This document shows, piece after piece, positions 1-5,434 of a stretch of 6,304 bases of DNA. Source of the DNA: Kiritimatiellia bacterium (lineage in GTDB: Bacteria; Verrucomicrobiota; Kiritimatiellia; RFP12; UBA1067); assembly GCA_017999015.1 (NCBI GenBank), contig JAGOBZ010000192.1:1-6304 (forward strand), read 5' to 3'. A program made the translations under genes and the position numbers. The notes under the pieces were generated by a model. It saw only the letters and a list, made by a program, of their open reading frames with translations. It was not told the DNA's origin and searched no databases. The stretch's first letter is position 1, and every line of letters begins with the position of its first letter.

Positions 1-3000
1 CGGAAAGAGAGTAGGGGACATAGAGGTCCGCCGGTGCTGCTTCGTCCAGCCACGCCGTCACCTCCCGTGTGCCGTCCGCCTCATGTGCAAATGCGCCGGA
101 TATCGTTAGAGCGGCGGTGCGCTGGTTCGGCTCAAGGATGCTGAGCGTATCCAAGAACGCGGCATCTTCGCCCACGACGCCTGAGCCGTCCTTGCTGTAG
201 GTCCAGCGCAGGACGACGTCGCCTGGCTGGGTCAGCGCGAAGGAGACCTGCGCCCATTCCGTCTGGCCTGAGATGCGGCTGTGCTGCACGCCGTTTGTGG
301 TGAACGTCAGCCAGTCATAACTGTTTTCCGACGACACCTTCCAGCGGAAAGAGACTTTGGCGGGACCTGTCAGCACCACTTCCATCCAGGAATTACCCGA
401 ATGTCCGATAGCCCCGCTGCGCATTGCGTCGACACCGTCGAACGTGATGGCGGACTGGGCGAACCACGGCGCGTTTTCAGACTGGCTCACCACGAGCGGT
501 CCGGTATCCAGGGTCGCCGGAATATCGGACAACACGTACGTGGCTTCAGCAACCGCGCTGGGGTCGTACCCGTCCAGAAAAGCCCGTGCGCGGAAGGTGG
601 TCGTGGTCGTGACGGTGACGGGCGCCGTGTAGAGTTGAGAAGAGATATCCGGGTCCACACCGTTGGTGGTGAAGCGGATGTCCGCACCGGCGGCGTCATT
701 CGTGATGGTGACCGCGAACGGCTCTGAAAACACGGTGCCTGGGATCGGCAGATAGGACGGCGGCGCGATACTCTTGCTGTAGGTCGCCTGCGCGAGATCG
801 CTGTCGGCGCGCCCGGTTTTGGAGGCGCGCGCGCGGATCGTGGTGGTGGCCGACAGGGTGATTGGAGCGGTGTAGAGCGTGCTGGCGGCCGTGGGCTCAG
901 AGCCGTCAAGGGTATAGCGGATTTCGGCGCCGGCGGTGGCGCAGGAAACGGTCACGGCGAGGGTCGCGTCAAAGAGCGTGCCGTCCGGCGGCAGGAAGGT
1001 CGGGGTCGCGACTTTACCAAACGTCCAGCCGGAAAGGTCAACCTGGTCGACCCAGCCGCAGTCGCTGCCGTTGGAGGCGCTGCCGTCCTTGCTGTAAGTC
1101 CACTCAAGCGTGTGCGTGCCTGCACCGGAAAAGGTGTGCGTAAGGTATGCCCAGTCGCCGGAGGTGCCGGATATAGAGGCCATCAGTGAGGCATCCGCAT
1201 AAAAACGGAGGTAATCCCAGCCCTGCTCTGAGGAAACTTTCCACCAGAAACCCACCGTACCCTCGCCTTCAAGGGTCAGCGAGCAGGCGGTCAGTCCGTT
1301 GTTTCCGATCGCGCCGCTCTGCGCGGCGGCGCCGTCGCGCGAGACGGTTGTTTGTCCGAACCAGGGGCTGGCGCCGGGGCTGGCGACTTGTCCCTCCGTG
1401 ACATTCAAAGCGGTGGCCAGATCGGGACGCACGTCAAGGTTTAGAGAGAACGGGTCGGAGGCGATGTGCCCGCCGCCTTCCAGCGGCATGCGCACTTCGG
1501 CCCAGATCGTTTTATTGCCGGCTCCCTCTGAAAGCAGGAAAGAAGGTGTCGCGCTGAAGGGCTGCCAGTCGGCACCGTTGAAGAGCGGGTCTTCGCTGAT
1601 CCTGATTTCGGTGGGGGTTCCGTCACAGATGACGCTCAGCGTCACCAGCCGGTTGGTGGCCCATGTGGCGCCATTCTGCTGTGACAGAGCCAAAATGGCC
1701 GGAGCACCGTCGTTATACAGGATATGAACCGTGTGCGCGGGTATCGCGCCGGCTAGGGCGCCGCTTTCCGGATTGAGGGTGAGCAGGATGGTTTCGCCGC
1801 GTTCCGGCAGCGTGTCATCGGTCAGCGTGACGAGCAGGTTGGTCCAGGTTTGACCGGGCGCGAAGGTCACGCTGCCCGAAGGCTCGCACGTGTAATCCGT
1901 ACCAGGTGTAGCCGTGCCGCCGAGCGTGAACGGAACAACCACAGGTGTGGTCTCCGCACGGTCGAGTTCGAGCGGGATCAGGAGCATCCCCGCCGATTCT
2001 TCAACCGTCTGTGCGTCGGTCAGGAAAGTGGCTGACGGCCAGTCGGGTTGGACGGTGAGTTGGTCAACCCAGCCGCAATTGGCGCCTGTCTGGTAGTAGT
2101 ACTGGTAAAACCGCCAAGTGAGGGTGTGCTCGCCTTCGGGAATGCGGTAGGTCAGGTACGTCCAGTCTGTGGTTCCATACAGCCAAGAAACCGGGGTGCC
2201 GTCGACATTGAGGGAGAGATAACTGTTGTAATAGGCCTCGACGCGCCACCAGAAACTGAGCTTGACCGGGCCTTGCACCGTCGTGGTCATGACCGATTCG
2301 GCATAGGAATAGGCGGGCAGCGGGCCGCTCTGGGCCGCATCGCTGCCGTCATGCGCGACCGTCTGCTGGCCGAACCAGGCGGCATCCGGTCCGGACGTGA
2401 CGGCGATGTCCGTGTCCAAAGCGTCCTGCAAGGTGCACGCGACGCGCTCGATTGTAGCTGACCCGACACCGGTTTCGCTCCAGCCGCCTCCGTCGAGGGC
2501 TAGCCGTGCCTTGACATAGACTGTTTTTACGCCATACCCGTCAGAGAGCGCGAAAGCGACGGGATCGGCGTAGCTTTGCCAAGAAGCGTCGGTGAAATCA
2601 GGGGATTCCGAGAGCAGCAGGTCGGTCGGGGACTCTGAGCAGACCGCCAGGAGTTGGACGGTTTGGTTGGTGGTCTGCGCGGCGCCGTTTTCAAGGATCA
2701 CCTGCAGCAACTCGATGATCCCGTCATTAGCAAGGATCGTGAGAGCATGCTGGTTCGGCACGCCCTGGCGGTAACCGTCGCCGTCGCTGAGGGTAAAAAG
2801 CACGAATTCGCCGGGTTCTGCCGCGGAGTCGTTGATGACGGTCACCGTGAAGTTGGTTCGGGTTTGCCCCGGCGCAAAGGTCACGGTCCCTGCGGGACTG
2901 ACGCTGTAATCCGCTCCGGCCGTAGCATTGCCGCTTTGCAGGTAGGACACGTTGACCGGCGTGCCGCAGGGCCACTCGAGGGCAAGATCCACGGGCACGG

Positions 3001-5200
3001 CGCCGGCACTTTCCGCAACGGTCTGCGTGGGCGTCAGGAACCACACGCGCGGCGGCAGGGCTTCCAATGAAACCGCATCGAGGGTTGAATAGCCGGGTGT
3101 TTGTCCGCCGTACCCATTTCCGTTGGCTTCCCATCGCAGCACATGAGCCCCGGGTTCAATGTCGCACATGAAAGTGTGCGGGCCGGGATCCCATGCGTCG
3201 AAGGAGACATAAGAGTTATTGGTGTAAAAATTGAGGTTCGCGTTGCCGACGTTTTCGTAGGTGAAGGTGAGCCGGCTCGGCACGGTCGGTGTGGCCAAAA
3301 GGGACAGCCAGGAGTCGATGCTTGAGCTGCCGGCCAATGGAACGGCGCTTCGCGCCAGCGAGCCGTTGAGAGCCTCCTCGTCTAGGATGCCGAACCAGCC
3401 GGGCGACTCCTCGGTGTCGGATGGCGTGCGCGATAGCGGCACACGCGATCCGATCGTGCCAAAGCCAGACATCATGATGCCGGTATCGATGTCCGCTCCG
3501 GGCTGGTCGATGGCGATGTCCAGCGTCGGACCCAGATAAATGGCACCTGATGCGGGAAGCGAAACAATGTATCCTTCGCCGTACGGCTTACGGAGCTTGA
3601 CCCAGACCGTTTTTGCTCCGAAGCCCTCCGAAAGCGTATATGTGATCGTCCCTTCAGGCAGCGTGTTCCATGTGGCATTGGAGAACGACGCATCTTCGCC
3701 GACCGCATATTCGGTCGGCTCGTTGATGCTAAGTACAGTAAGCTGAACCTCGCGGTTGGCGGTGCCGCCGGCACCCTGATTAATCTGGAGTTGGGTGATT
3801 TCAGGCATGCCGTCGTTGTCGATCAGGGTGAGCGTGTGGGAGGCCACGTTCGCACGATAGGTATTGGTGGGGGCGAGGGAGACGGTGATGGTTTCGGGAT
3901 ACTCGGGGTCAGCGTCCTCTATGAGAGTGACGTAAACGTTCGTTTCCGTCACGCCGGGCTCAAAGACCAACGTGTCGGGGATTGCGGTATAATCGATGCC
4001 GCGCGTCGCCGAGCCGCCGAACACCAGCGCAAAGGCGGTTGTTGCGTCGGGCGGTTCAGAAAGCGTGACGGCGAGTTGCGGCGCGCCGTCGGATTCAATC
4101 TGCTCGGAAGCCGCATCGCTGAACGACACGATCGGCAGCACATCCCCTTGCCACTCATAAGCCCCCATGTCTGGCAAAACACCAGAGATGCGTGGCTGTC
4201 CGTCAAGGTCCGTTGCGCTTGCAGAATAGTCGGCGCTGCCGCCGTTGATGCAGAGCGAGTGTAGAGTCAGCCGCAGGTCGGCCCAGCCGTTCGTGTCGGC
4301 AAAGCGCGGATCGGTCGTGATGACGGCCATCGCATCCTGAGGCGCAGGGGTCACGCAAGAGTATCCGATCGATCCCCACAGTGTGTTAGGGGTTTGCGGG
4401 GCATCGTTGTAGTATGCGATCGAGTTGTACAATGAACACCATGCCGCACCGCCACCCTGCTCGGACGCAGTGTTGCCGACAAGCGTGCAGTGATACAGGT
4501 TACACGAGGATGCGCCACCGCCAAAGCGGGCTGTGTTGTTGATAAAGACACAGTTGTCGTGGCGCGTGGAACTCATTGCGCCGCCGCCCTCTGACGCGGC
4601 ACGGTTGCCTATGATCCGGCACTCGTTCAGTTGCCCGTAACAGGTGCCCCCGCCGTTGTTTGCGGCATTGCCGGCCACCACGCAATTCGAAAGGACAATG
4701 TTCTCGTTTCCCAGATACGCACCGCCACCCATGCTGTCCACGTTCCATTCGTTCGCGGCGGTATGTCCATTTGTCAGGGTGAACCCCGCGATCAGCGTGC
4801 CCGCGAAGGTGGCCCGCACGCAACGAACGGCATCCGGCCCCAAGCCGTGAATGCCGGCGCTTGGCGCGCCGACGATGAACGTCTGGGCAGGGCCTGCGGC
4901 TGCGAGCAACGTGAGCGCCTTGTCAATAATCACGCGGTTGGTGAGGCTGTCATATCCTTCGCCGGCGGGGCCTTCAGGACGTCCGCCTTCCGCATACAGG
5001 CCAGGCGCGGCCAGCACGATATCCCCTTCACTTGCGGCGTCTACAGCCGCTTGCAGCGTTCGTTTGGGCGTGCCGGCGGTCAAGCCGTCATGGGCGTCGG
5101 AGCCGTTGACCGCATCCACATAGTTCGTTGCGGCGCGGACAGACACGGCGAACAAGAATCCCATGCAGCCATTCAACAAAAGGGGGGACTTGATTTTCAT
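1..5200 (-). CDS. Giant secreted modular protein: beta-helix, Calx-beta repeats, jelly-roll and CHB_HEX_C-like domains (C-terminus outside window)
   Basis: One open frame of 1733 codons runs from ATG at 5200-5198 and is cut by the window edge. The start is supported by GGAGGG ending 4 nt upstream, an in-frame TAA six codons upstream (5216-5218) and a signal peptide directly after it. Domains in order, by residue: signal peptide 1-23; right-handed beta-helix about 25-320; anchor-Q-type motif 331-350; Calx-beta 356-463, 717-826 and 1055-1164, each with a G-x-D-Y motif and an N-D-G end; small beta-rich domains 465-557, 828-918 and 1166-1256; MAM/jelly-roll-like domains about 558-715, 923-1053, 1260-1392 and 1561-1690; CHB_HEX_C-like 1399-1474 and 1480-1555; partial Calx-beta from 1693. 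No catalytic motif is visible. By family knowledge such proteins are exported and act in adhesion, glycan binding or cell-surface structure; the exact role is unknown. Anchoring cannot be judged because the C-terminus is missing. Neighbour tsf is on the same strand but separated by a terminator. Confidence 0.93.
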   Translation of the reverse strand, partial: MKIKSPLLLNGCMGFLFAVSVRAATNYVDAVNGSDAHDGLTAGTPKRTLQAAVDAASEGDIVLAAPGLYAEGGRPEGPAGEGYDSLTNRVIIDKALTLLAAAGPAQTFIVGAPSAGIHGLGPDAVRCVRATFAGTLIAGFTLTNGHTAANEWNVDSMGGGAYLGNENIVLSNCVVAGNAANNGGGTCYGQLNECRIIGNRAASEGGGAMSSTRHDNCVFINNTARFGGGASSCNLYHCTLVGNTASEQGGGAAWCSLYNSIAYYNDAPQTPNTLWGSIGYSCVTPAPQDAMAVITTDPRFADTNGWADLRLTLHSLCINGGSADYSASATDLDGQPRISGVLPDMGAYEWQGDVLPIVSFSDAASEQIESDGAPQLAVTLSEPPDATTAFALVFGGSATRGIDYTAIPDTLVFEPGVTETNVYVTLIEDADPEYPETITVSLAPTNTYRANVASHTLTLIDNDGMPEITQLQINQGAGGTANREVQLTVLSINEPTEYAVGEDASFSNATWNTLPEGTITYTLSEGFGAKTVWVKLRKPYGEGYIVSLPASGAIYLGPTLDIAIDQPGADIDTGIMMSGFGTIGSRVPLSRTPSDTEESPGWFGILDEEALNGSLARSAVPLAGSSSIDSWLSLLATPTVPSRLTFTYENVGNANLNFYTNNSYVSFDAWDPGPHTFMCDIEPGAHVLRWEANGNGYGGQTPGYSTLDAVSLEALPPRVWFLTPTQTVAESAGAVPVDLALEWPCGTPVNVSYLQSGNATAGADYSVSPAGTVTFAPGQTRTNFTVTVINDSAAEPGEFVLFTLSDGDGYRQGVPNQHALTILANDGIIELLQVILENGAAQTTNQTVQLLAVCSESPTDLLLSESPDFTDASWQSYADPVAFALSDGYGVKTVYVKARLALDGGGWSETGVGSATIERVACTLQDALDTDIAVTSGPDAAWFGQQTVAHDGSDAAQSGPLPAYSYAESVMTTTVQGPVKLSFWWRVEAYYNSYLSLNVDGTPVSWLYGTTDWTYLTYRIPEGEHTLTWRFYQYYYQTGANCGWVDQLTVQPDWPSATFLTDAQTVEESAGMLLIPLELDRAETTPVVVPFTLGGTATPGTDYTCEPSGSVTFAPGQTWTNLLVTLTDDTLPERGETILLTLNPESGALAGAIPAHTVHILYNDGAPAILALSQQNGATWATNRLVTLSVICDGTPTEIRISEDPLFNGADWQPFSATPSFLLSEGAGNKTIWAEVRMPLEGGGHIASDPFSLNLDVRPDLATALNVTEGQVASPGASPWFGQTTVSRDGAAAQSGAIGNNGLTACSLTLEGEGTVGFWWKVSSEQGWDYLRFYADASLMASISGTSGDWAYLTHTFSGAGTHTLEWTYSKDGSASNGSDCGWVDQVDLSGWTFGKVATPTFLPPDGTLFDATLAVTVSCATAGAEIRYTLDGSEPTAASTLYTAPITLSATTTIRARASKTGRADSDLAQATYSKSIAPPSYLPIPGTVFSEPFAVTITNDAAGADIRFTTNGVDPDISSQLYTAPVTVTTTTTFRARAFLDGYDPSAVAEATYVLSDIPATLDTGPLVVSQSENAPWFAQSAITFDGVDAMRSGAIGHSGNSWMEVVLTGPAKVSFRWKVSSENSYDWLTFTTNGVQHSRISGQTEWAQVSFALTQPGDVVLRWTYSKDGSGVVGEDAAFLDTLSILEPNQRTAALTISGAFAHEADGTREVTAWLDEAAPADLYVPYSLS
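125..520 (-). repeat. Fourth MAM/jelly-roll-like domain
   Basis: Residues 1561-1692. The order of elements matches the earlier copies: PWFAQS (1578-1583), an M-R-S-G-A-I-G-H segment, KVSFRWKVSSE (1615-1625), YDWLTF, ISG...W, VVLRWTYSKDGS (1662-1673) and GEDAAFLDTL (1677-1686). The CGWVDQ ending of copies 2 and 3 is replaced by AAFLDT, so the Cys is lost; the A-x-(W/F)-(V/L)-D form is the commoner one in this domain class as I know it. It lies after the CHB_HEX_C pair instead of after a Calx-beta and small-domain pair, so it breaks the module order of the earlier units. Confidence 0.75.
536..1006 (-). repeat. Two tandem CHB_HEX_C-like (chitobiase/hexosaminidase C-terminal-like) domains
   Basis: Residues 1399-1474 and 1480-1555, separated by five residues. 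Both copies follow P-x-(F/Y)-L-P...G-T-(L/V)-F...V-(S/T)...A-G-A-(E/D)-I-R-(Y/F)-T...(D/N)-G-x-(E/D)-P...LYTAP(I/V)T(L/V)...TT(T)(I/F)(R)ARA...(A)-T-Y. This is the pattern of the CHB_HEX_C beta-sandwich that is appended to many bacterial glycan-active enzymes and surface proteins. The family is associated with carbohydrate-active proteins, but no glycoside hydrolase domain is present in the visible part of this protein, so a glycan-binding or spacer role is an inference. Confidence 0.85.
1025..2041 (-). repeat. Super-module 3: Calx-beta + small beta domain + jelly-roll-like domain
   Basis: Residues 1054-1392. The Calx-beta part (1055-1164) has TVEESAG (1065-1071), GTDY (1100-1103), VTFAPGQTWTN (1111-1121) and ILYNDG (1160-1165). 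The small domain (1166-1256) has TPTEIRISEDPLF (1195-1207), W1212 and LSEGAGNKTIWAE (1223-1235). The jelly-roll-like domain has PWFGQT (1279-1284), GFWWKVSSE, W-x-Y-L-R-F, HTLEWTYSKDGS and DCGWVDQ ending at 1386. At 339 residues it is nearly the same length as module 2, and the two share the most residues of any pair of modules. Confidence 0.8.
2042..3055 (-). repeat. Super-module 2: Calx-beta + small beta domain + jelly-roll-like domain
   Basis: Residues 716-1053. The Calx-beta part (717-826) has TVAESAG (727-733), GADY (762-765), VTFAPGQTRTN (773-783) and ILANDG (822-827). The small domain (828-918) has SPTD, F869, W874 and LSDGYGVKTVYVK (885-897). The jelly-roll-like domain (923-1053) has AWFGQQ (941-946), SFWWRV, a Tyr-rich strand, HTLTWRF and NCGWVDQ ending at 1047. 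The domain order is the same as in modules 1 and 3 and the length is 338 residues, so the unit most likely arose by tandem duplication inside this gene or an ancestor. Confidence 0.8.
3056..4135 (-). repeat. Super-module 1: Calx-beta + small beta domain + divergent jelly-roll-like domain
   Basis: Residues 356-715. The Calx-beta part (356-463) has GIDY at 401-404, LVFEPG at 411-416 and the terminal acidic IDNDG at 460-464; acidic residues at such positions bind calcium in known Calx-beta domains. The small domain (465-557) has the shared pattern PTEY...F(506)...W(511)...LSEGFGAKTVWVK (523-535). The last domain (558-715) keeps the GWFG element (601-604) and the end pattern HVLRWE...LDAV, but it is longer than its two counterparts and lacks the FWW(K/R)V strand, where it has LTFTYENV instead. 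It is the most diverged of the three copies. Confidence 0.75.
4145..4280 (-). other. Choice-of-anchor Q type motif closing the beta-helix
   Basis: Residues 308-350 read DLRL...SLCINGGS, then DLDGQPR (331-337) and PDMGAYEW (343-350). The combination D-x-R-L...S-x-C-I-x-x-G...D-L-D-G-x-P-R...D-x-G-A-Y-E is the hallmark of the family named 'choice-of-anchor Q domain-containing protein', which is found in exported beta-helix proteins whose C-terminal sorting signal differs between species. Here the motif is followed by about 1,380 further residues rather than ending the protein, so the anchor, if present, must lie beyond the left edge of the window. Confidence 0.75.
4406..4732 (-). repeat. Right-handed beta-helix coils, 22-residue repeats
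   Basis: Residues 157-265 contain five coils that each start with a Gly triplet, at residues 158, 183, 205, 227 and 249 (spacings 25, 22, 22, 22). Each triplet is followed about 10-15 residues later by a Cys (173, 194, 217, 238; Ser260 in the last) and then an Asn (178, 199, 222, 243, 265), usually followed by a small residue and Ala, as in GNTA or NNTA. This GGG...C..(I/V)..N pattern is the stacked-coil signature of parallel beta-helices such as Chlamydia polymorphic outer membrane proteins and pectate-lyase-like folds. The opening segment (residues 26-75, YVDAVNGSD...GLYAEGG) is the usual N-terminal cap of this class. No lyase catalytic set can be recognised, so this is probably a binding or structural helix. 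Confidence 0.8.
5132..5200 (-). other. Sec signal peptide of the giant protein
   Basis: Residues 1-23 have a short basic n-region (Lys2, Lys4), a hydrophobic core (about Pro6 to Val21, including LLL and GFLFAVSV) and a small-residue cleavage site V-R-A|A after Ala23; cleavage after Ala24 is also possible. The mature protein would begin with TNYVDAVNGSD, the typical opening of secreted anchor-Q and beta-helix proteins. Cys12 follows LNG, which only loosely resembles a lipobox and lies too early in the hydrophobic core, so a lipoprotein is unlikely. Confidence 0.8.
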
Positions 5201-5212
5201 GACACCCTCCAG
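5201..5212 (-). promoter_or_regulatory. Ribosome binding site of the giant gene
   Basis: Read on the minus strand, CTGGAGGGTGTC directly precedes the ATG. GGAGG is a near-perfect anti-16S match placed 5 nt from the start codon. With the in-frame TAA at 5216-5218 it fixes the start: no other ATG is possible upstream, and the next in-frame ATG (Met13) would delete half of the signal peptide. Confidence 0.8.
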
Positions 5213-5243
5213 GCGTTAGGGCGGGAACGTTTTGCTTCAAAAA

Positions 5244-5286
5244 AAGACGTTATGGGCACCACCATATACATAGACCAAGACGTTGG
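5244..5286. repeat. Direct repeat AAGACGTT, two copies 33 bp apart, in the leader of the giant gene
   Basis: AAGACGTT occurs at 5244-5251 and again at 5277-5284. The start-to-start distance of 33 bp is close to three helical turns. The second copy lies inside a short inverted repeat, CCAA-GACG-TTGG (5275-5286). A paired binding site or leader structure is possible; the evidence is only the sequence match. Confidence 0.3.
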
Positions 5287-5288
5287 AG

Positions 5289-5317
5289 ATCTTAATGCTT
5301 TTTCGCAGCGGTGACAA
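5289..5317 (-). promoter_or_regulatory. Candidate sigma-70-like promoter for the giant gene
   Basis: On the minus strand, TTGTCA (5317-5312; five of six bases match TTGACA) is followed after exactly 17 nt by TAAGAT (5294-5289; four of six match TATAAT). Transcription would begin near 5282, giving a leader of roughly 80 nt. The placement fits: it lies downstream of the tsf terminator and upstream of the ribosome binding site. The -10 match is weak and promoter consensus in this lineage is uncertain. A second, weaker possibility is TTGGTC (5278-5273) with CCATAA. Confidence 0.3.
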
Positions 5318-5343
5318 GCATGGAAACAAGCGTTACATTTTTT

Positions 5344-5355
5344 AATCCATGGATT
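5344..5355. repeat. 12-bp perfect palindrome between terminator and candidate promoter
   Basis: AATCCATGGATT is its own reverse complement. It lies 27 bp upstream of the candidate -35 element and about 20 bp beyond the T-tract of the tsf terminator. A dimeric regulator could bind here, but nothing in the window identifies one, and a 12-bp palindrome in AT-rich intergenic DNA may be chance. Confidence 0.4.
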
Positions 5356-5374
5356 TAGTAGAGTATTGAACTTT

Positions 5375-5403
5375 AAAAAAGGCCAGCAAAACTGCTGGCC
5401 TTT
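5375..5403 (-). terminator. Intrinsic terminator of tsf
   Basis: On the minus strand AAAGGCCAGCA, loop GTTT and TGCTGGCCTTT form a perfect 11-bp stem with a GC-rich core, and the strand continues to a run of six T (5380-5375). It begins 31 nt after the tsf stop codon. It should end tsf transcription before the giant gene. Read on the plus strand, the T tract is only three bases, so it is mainly a one-directional terminator. Confidence 0.9.
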
Positions 5404-5434
5404 ATGGCGATGATTTTGCCGGACGCAACAGGCT

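Noticed and set aside
487..909. Minus-strand open frame of 140 codons, Pro/Arg/Ser-rich
   Set aside because: It is an out-of-frame reading of the CHB_HEX_C and jelly-roll coding region of the giant gene; low-complexity composition and no domain.
536..4135. Possibility that the repeated segments are mobile or CRISPR-like DNA repeats
   Set aside because: The similarity is at the protein level with strong nucleotide divergence, the frame is kept throughout and no terminal inverted repeats or spacer structure are seen.
281..4264. Several plus-strand open frames of 60-160 codons (for example 281-727, 2048-2461, 2654-3070, 3791-4264)
   Set aside because: All are antisense to the continuous minus-strand frame, have no convincing ribosome binding sites or domains, and are rich in Arg, Gly and Ala as expected for the complement of GC-rich coding DNA.
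5165..5200. Lipoprotein signal (LNGC around residue 12)
   Set aside because: Asn before Gly-Cys is a poor lipobox and Cys12 lies inside the hydrophobic core; a normal cleavage site V-R-A|A is present at residue 23.
4631..5314. A 227-codon open frame on the plus strand across the start of the giant gene
   Set aside because: It lies antisense to the signal peptide and beta-helix coding region, its product is Arg/Gly/His-rich with no recognisable domain, and the minus strand frame explains the sequence fully. It is a shadow of the codon bias.
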